A stretch of 7,031 nucleotides of DNA, from NCBI GenBank assembly GCA_012513735.1, contig JAAZBR010000005.1, forward strand, positions 1 to 7,031. The letters are read 5' to 3'. The DNA comes from Clostridiales bacterium (GTDB taxonomy: Bacteria > Bacillota > Clostridia > Christensenellales > Aristaeellaceae). Made by a program: the position numbers and the translations under genes. Below are positions 1 to 5,114 of the stretch, in pieces (position 1 is the first letter of the stretch; every line of letters starts with the position of its first letter). The notes under the pieces are model-generated. The model did not search any database. It saw nothing but the letters and a program-made list of their open reading frames with translations, and was not told the origin of the DNA.

Positions 1-2939
1 ACCACCACGTATTCCTGCTTCAAGCTGTTATCCTGCGCCGTGCCGCTCATGAAGTCAAACCGCCACATGCCGTCCAGCAGATAGCTGGGGCAGGGGGTAA
101 GGGCCTCGGCCTGCTGCCGGGTCAGATGAAAGGCGGTGGTCAGGTGCTGCAGGGCCAGGTCCAGGGCGGCCTGCCGGTACTTGCCTCCCTCCGGAGGCAT
201 GGCAAACAGGTCCGGATCGAAGCCCGCCTTCTGCTCCAGTGTCCAGGCGATGAAGGGCCCCCACTCCTTTTCCTTCAGGGCACGCTCATGCTCCTTGCGG
301 GACCACTTCAGGTCGTCCTGATAGCTGACTGTATCGGTCACAAAGGCAGCGCCCCACTCCGGCGGTATCAGCACCACGTGGAAGCAGGCCTTTTCGTCCT
401 CCTCCACCTTGGCAGTAAAGGCCACCACCCACCAGCGCAGCTCGCTGGACAGATGTTTGTAATAGTCGGCGGTATGGGTGTAGTTCTCCATCTTCGCGCC
501 GGGCACCGCCTGTTTCAGGTATTCAAAGGCCAGCTCTGCCGCCTTGTCGGCGTCCGGGTCATCGGGCAGGGGCTGGGCAAGGCTGCCGTTGTGAGAATCC
601 TGGTAATACGCCAGCGTGTCGGCGCTGAAGCCGGATTCCTGCATGGGGCTGGGAGTGGGCGACTTCCAGAAACCCACCACCTGGCCCTTGCGGTCCAGGA
701 AGACAGCGCAGTCATAGTGGGGCCCCCGCAGGCAGAAATGCACATTCCACCGGGGCTCGGCGGCCTGCTCATCCTCGTAGGCGAAGTGGATCCAGCGATC
801 CGTTACATCATCCTCGGCAAAGCCATATTCCTTCATGGCAGCGGCCAGGGCGGCGGCATAGGCCTGCTCCTCGGTGAGGTCCTCCGGGCCGGGCAGCACG
901 TTGATGCTGCTGATCCAGCGGAAGCCGTATTCCTTGGCCAGGGCGCTGCCCTCGGCCTTCTGGGCCAGCGTCCACTTTTCCACGGGGCCGTACTTGTTGT
1001 ACAGGGTGCTCAGCTTGTACTCAAACTCCTGATAGCGTGCTTCCCAGCCGGGCTGCACCTCCTCAAACTGATAGATGGGCTGGGCTTTGTCAAGGCGGGC
1101 CTGGGTCTGGCTGTCAAAGCGCAGGGCGGCAAGGGGCAAAAAGCCGTTTTGCCCGTTGGCGGTCACATGGTAGTAGTCCCGGGTGATGCCCATCAGCCGC
1201 ACCTGGGTGCCGGCGGGCAGGTTGCCCAGGGTTTGGTCGGTGAGGCCGGTATCGGCCAGCAGGGCGGTATCCTTGTCCAGGGTGCCGGTGATGTTGGCGG
1301 CCTTGCCTTGATCAAAGCTGTCGGCGTCCTGCAGGGCCTTCAGGGGCACATAGCCCGTGGAGCCGGTGAAGTATTGGTTGCCGCCCGCCCGGATCAGCGC
1401 CCACTCGCCCAGGGGATCGTCAAACAGGGTGAGGGTGGTGCCGCTCAGGCGGGGTAAAATACGCAGGATGGTGACGGGGGTGCCGTTCAATAACTGTTCC
1501 TTGGAAAAGCCGTAGTCGGCCGGGTTCTGGGTGATCCCCAGGCTGAGGACCTCGCTGTCCGGGGCCAGCACAACAGCCGGGCGGTTCAGCGGGGGCACGG
1601 GTGCCGGCTCAAACGCCATGTCTACCCAGGAGAAACCACCGGTGGAATCAATGCGAATGGTGCGCAGGGCATCATTTGTCACCCAGGCCTGCACGGGCTG
1701 CGTGCGGCCGCCCACCAGGGCGTCCAATTTGACCAGCAGGGTGGGCACCTGGGTGTCCTCCACCTTCAGGGTGGTGGCTGTGACGGATTCCTGCGGTCCA
1801 AAGCCCTGGATGCCGTCATCCATCACCATGTAGGCCATGATGTCCATTTTGGCCTGCCGAATGGCGGCCTGGGCTTTGTCATCGTCCGTGGTGGCGACGG
1901 CCGCAGGGGCGTTGTCCTGGGTGGCGGGCGCGTCGGTCTGGGCGCCGGTGCCCAGCAGGGGGATCAGCAGCGCCAGCGCCAACACACAGCACAGGGCGCC
2001 CAGGCGATTGCGCTTTTTCTTCTTTGCAATCATAGCAATTCTTTCCTTCATCTCATTGCCCTTGCCGCTCATGCCCGTGCCCACGCTGAGGGCCAGGCTG
2101 CCGGCGGGCGCGTTGCGCATAAGCTGTATCAGGCTCATGCCGTAGGCCTGCCGCTGGGGGATGGTCATGGAGGCGATCACCTGCTCGTCACAGGCGGCCT
2201 CGGCATCCTGCCGGCTGTAGCGGGCCGACAGCCAGGCCAGGGGATGCCACCAGTACAGGCACAGCAGCCCGGCCCTGAGGGCCGTCCACCAGTGATCCCG
2301 GCGGCGGTAGTGGGTCATTTCGTGCAGCAGCACCATGTCCAGCATCTCCTCGGACTGCAGGGCGGCGCTGTTCAGCAGAATACGCGGGCGCACAAGCCCG
2401 GTCAGGCAGGGGGAGGGCAGGTGCTGCACCAGGTACAGGGGCAATGCCAGCCCATGGGTCATCAGTTGCTTTTGACATACGGTGCGGCGCCGGAAGCGCC
2501 AATTGGTGTAGATCAGCACGGCCGCCATGATGGCAACGCCCAGCGCCCACAGCCCCACCAGCAGTTGGGGAATCAGTTTTGCCCAGTCGATGGGCAGAGC
2601 GGTCGCGGAAGCGGCGGGCACGTAAGTTGCCGTTCCGGATGTGTTCAGGGCGGGCACTACCCGGGTGGCTGTACCCGTCAGGCGTGGCAGGGCGGGCAAT
2701 ACGGGGGATGTGGCCGAAACCGCTTCCCGGGGAAGCCTGTCCACCAGGTTCCACAGGCTGAGGGTGGTGGGCAGCCGAAGGGGCAGCAGCATGCGCAGAG
2801 CCGGAATCAGCCACAGAGCGCTGCGCCTCCGGGCGCTGAGCCAGCGCTTCAGCAGGGGCCGCAGCAACACCAACACCAGCATCAACCCGGTGCTCTGCAC
2901 CAGCATATCCATAAGAGGGGCCCAGTTGGATGTGGCCAT
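1..2939 (-). CDS. M56-family (BlaR1-like) membrane metalloprotease sensor, partial at its C-terminus
   Basis: The frame is open without a stop from ATG at 2939 to the window edge (979 codons plus 2 bases), so the C-terminus is missing. The N-terminal ~330 residues have the M56/BlaR1 plan: hydrophobic segments at about 13-30, 40-58, 122-144 and 313-331, a zinc-protease motif HEMTH at 206-210, and the downstream E247-AACDE ligand segment typical of the family. Residues from ~332 on should lie outside the cell. They contain two SH3-like modules (about 483-537 and 570-606, each ending in a G[YF][VL]PL-A/K-AL signature), then modules headed by WTLAQKA (656) and WTLEQKA (899). No transpeptidase SxxK-type sensor domain is recognisable. 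A GGAGG site (2946-2950) lies 6 bases before the ATG, and only two bases separate the start from the repressor's stop, so the two are translated together. By family knowledge the protease would relieve repression by the BlaI-type partner on sensing a ligand. The ligand is unknown. Confidence 0.92.
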   Translation of the reverse strand, partial: MATSNWAPLMDMLVQSTGLMLVLVLLRPLLKRWLSARRRSALWLIPALRMLLPLRLPTTLSLWNLVDRLPREAVSATSPVLPALPRLTGTATRVVPALNTSGTATYVPAASATALPIDWAKLIPQLLVGLWALGVAIMAAVLIYTNWRFRRRTVCQKQLMTHGLALPLYLVQHLPSPCLTGLVRPRILLNSAALQSEEMLDMVLLHEMTHYRRRDHWWTALRAGLLCLYWWHPLAWLSARYSRQDAEAACDEQVIASMTIPQRQAYGMSLIQLMRNAPAGSLALSVGTGMSGKGNEMKERIAMIAKKKKRNRLGALCCVLALALLIPLLGTGAQTDAPATQDNAPAAVATTDDDKAQAAIRQAKMDIMAYMVMDDGIQGFGPQESVTATTLKVEDTQVPTLLVKLDALVGGRTQPVQAWVTNDALRTIRIDSTGGFSWVDMAFEPAPVPPLNRPAVVLAPDSEVLSLGITQNPADYGFSKEQLLNGTPVTILRILPRLSGTTLTLFDDPLGEWALIRAGGNQYFTGSTGYVPLKALQDADSFDQGKAANITGTLDKDTALLADTGLTDQTLGNLPAGTQVRLMGITRDYYHVTANGQNGFLPLAALRFDSQTQARLDKAQPIYQFEEVQPGWEARYQEFEYKLSTLYNKYGPVEKWTLAQKAEGSALAKEYGFRWISSINVLPGPEDLTEEQAYAAALAAAMKEYGFAEDDVTDRWIHFAYEDEQAAEPRWNVHFCLRGPHYDCAVFLDRKGQVVGFWKSPTPSPMQESGFSADTLAYYQDSHNGSLAQPLPDDPDADKAAELAFEYLKQAVPGAKMENYTHTADYYKHLSSELRWWVVAFTAKVEEDEKACFHVVLIPPEWGAAFVTDTVSYQDDLKWSRKEHERALKEKEWGPFIAWTLEQKAGFDPDLFAMPPEGGKYRQAALDLALQHLTTAFHLTRQQAEALTPCPSYLLDGMWRFDFMSGTAQDNSLKQEYVV

Positions 2940-2941
2940 GG

Positions 2942-3337
2942 TCAGCCTCCCTTCTGTAACAGGTCGATCAATGCCTGGGTCTCCTGATCGCTGAGCTGGC
3001 CGCTGCTGACCGCATTGGTGACCATCAGCAGCAGGTCGCCACCATACACCTTGTGCAGCACGGACTGGGCCTCGCTCTGCTGGGCCTGCTCCCTGCTGAT
3101 CAGGGGGCGATAGCGGCCGGGGCGCCGGTTTGCGTCCACCGCCACCATACCCTTCATTTCCAGCCGCTTCAGGAAGCTGCTGACCGCGTGCCGCGTCCAG
3201 CCCACGTCCGCCACCTCCTTGACGACCTGCCCCAAAGTGGGGGCGTCCAGATCCCACAGGGCGCGCATGATGCGCCACTCCACATCGGTCAGTGAAATTT
3301 GCCGTTCTTCCTGCTCAGTTCTTTGTGTGTTACTCAT
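2942..3337 (-). CDS. BlaI/MecI/CopY-family winged-helix transcriptional repressor
   Basis: This 131-residue protein has the usual length for BlaI/MecI repressors. Residues ~14-80 form the winged helix: LTDVEWRIMRALWDLDAPT is the typical first helix, TRHAVSSFLKRLEMKGM the recognition-helix region, and GRYRPLISREQ the wing and the start of the dimerisation arm. The C-terminal helices (~85-131) would form the dimer that the partner protease targets. The reading frame continues upstream of 3337, but ATG 3337 is the right start: a GGAGG site (3343-3347) sits 5 bases before it, and the family similarity begins just after. The gene precedes the M56 sensor gene, its stop lying two bases before that ATG, which is the usual repressor/sensor pairing. 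Two palindromes around its own promoter suggest self-repression. No beta-lactamase gene is visible in the window, so a role in beta-lactam resistance is not supported. Confidence 0.94.
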   Translation of the reverse strand: MSNTQRTEQEERQISLTDVEWRIMRALWDLDAPTLGQVVKEVADVGWTRHAVSSFLKRLEMKGMVAVDANRRPGRYRPLISREQAQQSEAQSVLHKVYGGDLLLMVTNAVSSGQLSDQETQALIDLLQKGG

Positions 3338-3361
3338 ATCTGCCTCCAGGTTGTTACGAAG

Positions 3362-3375
3362 TAAGCAATTGCTTA
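3362..3375. promoter_or_regulatory. Operator-like palindrome 1, at the transcription start
   Basis: TAAGCAATTGCTTA is a perfect 14-bp palindrome placed at the expected transcription start of the repressor/sensor operon. Its core AAGCA-nn-TGCTT recurs 45 bp away, overlapping the -35 box. Position, symmetry and duplication make it the likely binding site of the BlaI-like protein encoded immediately downstream. Which protein binds is inferred. Confidence 0.78.
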
Positions 3376-3380
3376 ACAGC

Positions 3381-3409
3381 AACATAGCACGGGTCGGCGA
3401 TGCTGTCAA
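3381..3409 (-). promoter_or_regulatory. Promoter of the BlaI-like/M56 operon
   Basis: On the minus strand a perfect -35 TTGACA (3409-3404) is followed after 17 bases by a -10 TATGTT (3386-3381). Transcription would begin around 3374, leaving a short leader before ATG 3337. The -35 lies inside one palindrome (3405-3422) and the start point inside another (3362-3375), so repressor binding would block polymerase at both ends. Confidence 0.85.
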
Positions 3410-3422
3410 GCAGTTGCTTAAC
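3405..3422. promoter_or_regulatory. Operator-like palindrome 2, overlapping the -35 box
   Basis: GTCAAGCAGTTGCTTAAC is an imperfect 18-bp palindrome sharing AAGCA-nn-TGCTTAAC with the first site. The two centres are 45 bp apart. Combining both copies gives a consensus close to GTTAAGCAATTGCTTAAC. It covers part of the TTGACA -35 element, so binding here would directly exclude RNA polymerase. Confidence 0.76.
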
Positions 3423-3490
3423 TTGTTTACAATTAGCCCGGAATATGTCTTTGCAGGCAACTAAGTGAATGCGAAAAAAGTCTATGATAT

Positions 3491-3531
3491 CAACAAAAAC
3501 AGGCGGTCTCGGCTTTTGCCGCCGGAACCGC
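3491..3531 (-). terminator. Probable rho-independent terminator, minus strand
   Basis: Read on the minus strand, a GC-rich hairpin is followed at once by TGTTTTTGTT. Two pairings compete: GCGGT with ACCGC (3503-3507 and 3527-3531) around a GGC-TTTT-GCC inner stem, or GGCGG with CCGCC (3502-3506 and 3519-3523). Either leaves the U-rich run directly after the stem. It would end transcripts coming from the ferredoxin gene, or a minus-strand RNA from 3757-3532. No comparable U-run follows on the plus strand. Confidence 0.65.
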
Positions 3532-3541
3532 TCGTTGAATT

Positions 3542-3758
3542 TATCTGGCCCTGGGCCCAGGTATGAATGGGTGCTGTGCGGTTATAGTCCAACCTACTTA
3601 TACTGAACGAATGAGTAGACACACTGATGGGTCGAGAGATTAATGGCTCCGCTAAGTTGAAAGAACGACGCATAGCCGTAGCCTACGCCGAGTGAATGAA
3701 ACAACGCGGAGCTGCAAAAAATCCAACCCATCGAAGCGTTTATGATTGAGTTCAGTAT
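3542..3758 (+). ncRNA. Structured non-coding RNA candidate (possibly raiA-motif class)
   Basis: The region between the ferredoxin and repressor genes has no credible protein gene but folds into nested helices: 3600-3608 with 3750-3758 (9 perfect pairs, ATACTGAAC/GTTCAGTAT); 3626-3632 with 3726-3732 (GATGGGT/ACCCATC); 3646-3652 with 3706-3712 (GCTCCGC/GCGGAGC), continued across a 3-base bulge by GTTG/CAAC (3656-3659 with 3702-3705); and a separate 5' hairpin 3542-3548 with 3557-3563. Several helices extend by G-U pairs only on the plus strand (3644-3645 with 3713-3714; 3625 with 3733; 3544 with 3561), and the loops there are purine-rich, so plus is preferred. One inner hairpin (3670-3675 with 3683-3688) fits minus slightly better. 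Size and loop style remind me of the raiA-motif RNA of Firmicutes and Actinobacteria, but that is unverified recollection. Exact ends, promoter and plus-strand terminator are not identifiable. The 5' hairpin may be separate, in which case the core is about 3580-3758. Confidence 0.6.
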
Positions 3759-4243
3759 TAGCCTAACATAGAGAGCAGCGTCTCCACCGCCTCCAGCGGA
3801 AAGTCGCTGCTCTGGGGGGTGTTCAGCAGCTCCTGCAGGAAGTCCCGGGCCGGGCCGCCCTGGGGCAGCATGTAGCCGCTTTCCCGCAGGAGATCCTCCG
3901 CCACCCGGCGGATGGACATCTTCAGCGCCTGGGCAAGCTGCTTTTCCACCGGTGTCTGGGCTTTGTTCAGCACAGCGTCCAGGGCCCTTTCCTGCCGGGC
4001 CTTGCTTTCAAACAGCACGCGCAGAGCGCTGACCACCTCAGGCTTTTTGGGCTGCTGGGGCGGGTAGTTGGATGGCACCTTGGAAATGGCACCGGAAGGG
4101 CAGGCATCTACACAGGCTCTGCAGGCATCCAGGCATTTGCTGGCGTCGATCTGTCCGGTTTCGGTGTTGGTGGCCCCGGTGGGACACACATACAGACACA
4201 GGCAATCCTTGGTACACAGGCGGATATTGCGTACGGCTTTCAT
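3758..4243 (-). CDS. Two-cluster [4Fe-4S] ferredoxin-like protein with a helical C-terminal extension
   Basis: This 161-residue protein begins with a short ferredoxin domain. The first cluster set is C10-C14-C16-C20P and the second C37-C41-C44-C48P, enough for two [4Fe-4S] clusters, so it probably carries electrons in the cytoplasm. The first set is spaced CxxxCxCxxxCP rather than the common CxxCxxCxxxCP. Residues ~60-161 are a proline-rich linker and a mostly helical tail with no cysteines and no function I can name. The frame stays open further upstream, but ATG 4243 is preferred: GAGAGGGGGG lies just ahead, and the codon follows the upstream gene's TAG by one base, so the two are translationally coupled. 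Sharing an operon with a rubredoxin/rubrerythrin-like protein suggests it is an electron donor or acceptor for that protein (inference). Its TAA stop (3760-3758) overlaps the last base pair of the outer helix of the adjacent RNA candidate. Confidence 0.9.
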   Translation of the reverse strand: MKAVRNIRLCTKDCLCLYVCPTGATNTETGQIDASKCLDACRACVDACPSGAISKVPSNYPPQQPKKPEVVSALRVLFESKARQERALDAVLNKAQTPVEKQLAQALKMSIRRVAEDLLRESGYMLPQGGPARDFLQELLNTPQSSDFPLEAVETLLSMLG

Positions 4244-4244
4244 A

Positions 4245-4907
4245 CTATGCCCCCCTCTCAATTTGATGGAATTTGAAGCTGGGCACTTTGCACACAGGGC
4301 AGATATCGGGGGCCTGGTCGCCTGCAAAAATGAAGCCGCAGGCCTCGCACACATAGAGATTGCTGCCTTCAAAGGCCGCATCGCCTTCCTTCAGATAACG
4401 GGTGATCAGCGTGGACTGGATGCGGCTGACCTTCTCCCCCCAGGTGAGGGCCCGCAGCGCACCGCGGTCCCCGGCTTCCCGGGCAGCCGCAAAAGCGCCG
4501 GCATAGTCCCCGTCCAGATCCTGCTTCAACAGTTCCAGTGCAGTGTTCGAGTCGCCCTCGGGCACCGACTGGCCTTCAAAGTAGTCGGCAATGCGGGTGA
4601 AAAGATCGGACATCTCCTCTCGATGCTGCTTGTCTGCCCCCCGGGCCAGGTTGGAGGCCACAATGGCCTTCTGCTTGTGCTGAGCGCCGGCAGGGGCGCT
4701 GTCCTTGGAGGGTGCTGCTGTTCGTGCCTGCTGGGGCTCCTCTCCGCTGCCCTGGCGGTTGAACAGGGACTTATCGGCCCCGCAGATGGGGCACACCCAG
4801 TCATCGGGAACATCCTCCCACCTGGTGCCGGGCGCAATACCGCGGGCAGGATCCCCAGCCGCTTCATCATAGTCAAAGCCGCAGATGGAGCAGACATATA
4901 CGTTCAA
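4245..4907 (-). CDS. Rubredoxin / rubrerythrin-like iron protein, TTG start
   Basis: This 220-residue cytoplasmic protein has three parts. Residues 1-49 are a complete rubredoxin with iron ligands C6-xx-C9 and C39-xx-C42 and the typical [21 protein letters not shown] core. Residues ~50-80 are a low-complexity linker. Residues ~81-180 are a helical domain resembling the core seen in rubrerythrin-like proteins of clostridia. Residues 184-213 form a second rubredoxin-like site, C187-xx-C190 and C203-xx-C206, in the context [11 protein letters not shown] as at rubrerythrin C-termini. The usual rubrerythrin E-xx-H diiron motifs are not evident: GEKVSRIQ stands where E-x-x-H would be expected, so diiron peroxidase activity is uncertain and an electron-transfer role is possible. 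The start is TTG 4907: no in-frame ATG exists at the rubredoxin N-terminus, and AAAGGA lies 7 bases upstream. It is the first gene of a two-gene operon with the ferredoxin. Confidence 0.91.
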   Translation of the reverse strand: MNVYVCSICGFDYDEAAGDPARGIAPGTRWEDVPDDWVCPICGADKSLFNRQGSGEEPQQARTAAPSKDSAPAGAQHKQKAIVASNLARGADKQHREEMSDLFTRIADYFEGQSVPEGDSNTALELLKQDLDGDYAGAFAAAREAGDRGALRALTWGEKVSRIQSTLITRYLKEGDAAFEGSNLYVCEACGFIFAGDQAPDICPVCKVPSFKFHQIERGA

Positions 4908-4925
4908 GCTGTCATCCTTTCCTCC
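4904..4925 (-). promoter_or_regulatory. Ribosome site with a three-codon leader ORF overlapping the TTG start
   Basis: The minus strand reads GGAGG (4925-4921), then after 5 bases ATG ACA GCT TGA (4915-4904). The TGA shares two bases with the TTG start of the rubredoxin-like gene (4907-4905), which is in another frame. A second purine run, AAAGGA, ends 7 bases before the TTG. So a perfectly placed ribosome site first serves a Met-Thr-Ala mini-ORF whose stop coincides with the real start, which may allow re-initiation. Confidence 0.6.
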
Positions 4926-4963
4926 GCATACGAAACACAGCGGAACTCTGCAATGTCATATTG

Positions 4964-4975
4964 ATTGTATACAAT
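4964..4975. promoter_or_regulatory. Palindrome over the -10 box, operator candidate
   Basis: ATTGTATACAAT is a perfect 12-bp palindrome that includes the whole -10 hexamer of the redox operon. Symmetric TTGTATACAA cores resemble sites of GntR-type repressors. No such regulator is encoded in the window, so the binding protein is unknown. A palindrome can arise by chance around an AT-rich -10 box, which tempers the call. Confidence 0.45.
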
Positions 4976-4992
4976 TGCATGAACCTTGTAAA
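4964..4992 (-). promoter_or_regulatory. Promoter of the rubredoxin-like/ferredoxin operon
   Basis: On the minus strand TTTACA (4992-4987) and TACAAT (4969-4964) are 17 bases apart, a good housekeeping-sigma promoter. Transcription would start near 4957 and leave a leader of about 50 bases. No other convincing promoter is visible between the upstream terminator and the TTG start. Confidence 0.8.
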
Positions 4993-5017
4993 CCCGCCGG
5001 GCAATGGGATGCTTTCA

Positions 5018-5065
5018 CAACAAAGCAAACAAGCTTCCCCCTCCGGCGTGTCCCGGAGGGGGAAG
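5018..5065 (-). terminator. Rho-independent terminator of the SPFH unit
   Basis: CTTCCCCCTCCGG (5034-5046) pairs perfectly with CCGGAGGGGGAAG (5053-5065) over 13 bp around a 6-base loop. Read on the minus strand the stem is followed by CTTGTTTGCTTTGTTG, a moderately T-rich tail. It lies 50 bases after the SPFH stop and upstream of the redox-operon promoter, where a terminator is expected. The plus-strand flank is not T-rich. Confidence 0.8.
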
Positions 5066-5114
5066 GGATGGGGAAGCCTTCCTCCCCCGCGTATTGAAGC
5101 ACAGCCTTCAGGCC
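5066..5114. other. Short spacer with a second GC-rich inverted repeat
   Basis: Between the SPFH stop codon and the main terminator lies GGGGAAGCCTTCCTCCCC (5071-5088), a near-palindrome related in sequence to the terminator stem next to it (runs of GGGGAAG and CTTCC). It may strengthen termination or be part of a dispersed intergenic repeat. Nothing coding is visible. Confidence 0.4.

Noticed and set aside
126..1457. Long plus-strand open frame (443 codons)
   Set aside because: It lies antisense within the continuous M56 sensor gene, whose domains and motifs are recognisable. Its composition reflects GC-rich codon bias on the opposite strand.
2188..2814. Minus-strand 208-codon frame in another phase over the M56 region
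   Set aside because: It overlaps the HEMTH-containing frame. Its product is rich in Pro, Ala, Arg and Gly with no family look, so it is a frame shadow.
2942..3337. Beta-lactam resistance operon
   Set aside because: The repressor and protease families match BlaI/BlaR1, but no beta-lactamase or PBP2a gene and no penicillin-binding sensor domain is present in the window.
3550..3561. CCTGGGCCCAGG palindrome as a protein-binding site
   Set aside because: It is better explained as part of the hairpin 3542-3563 at the 5' side of the RNA candidate; it has no promoter next to it.
3482..3673. 63-codon minus-strand frame in the intergenic region
   Set aside because: No ribosome site or family resemblance; the DNA is better explained by nested RNA helices and a terminator.
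4068..4964. Plus-strand 298-codon frame
   Set aside because: It is antisense to the rubredoxin-like and ferredoxin genes, both of which have conserved cysteine motifs.
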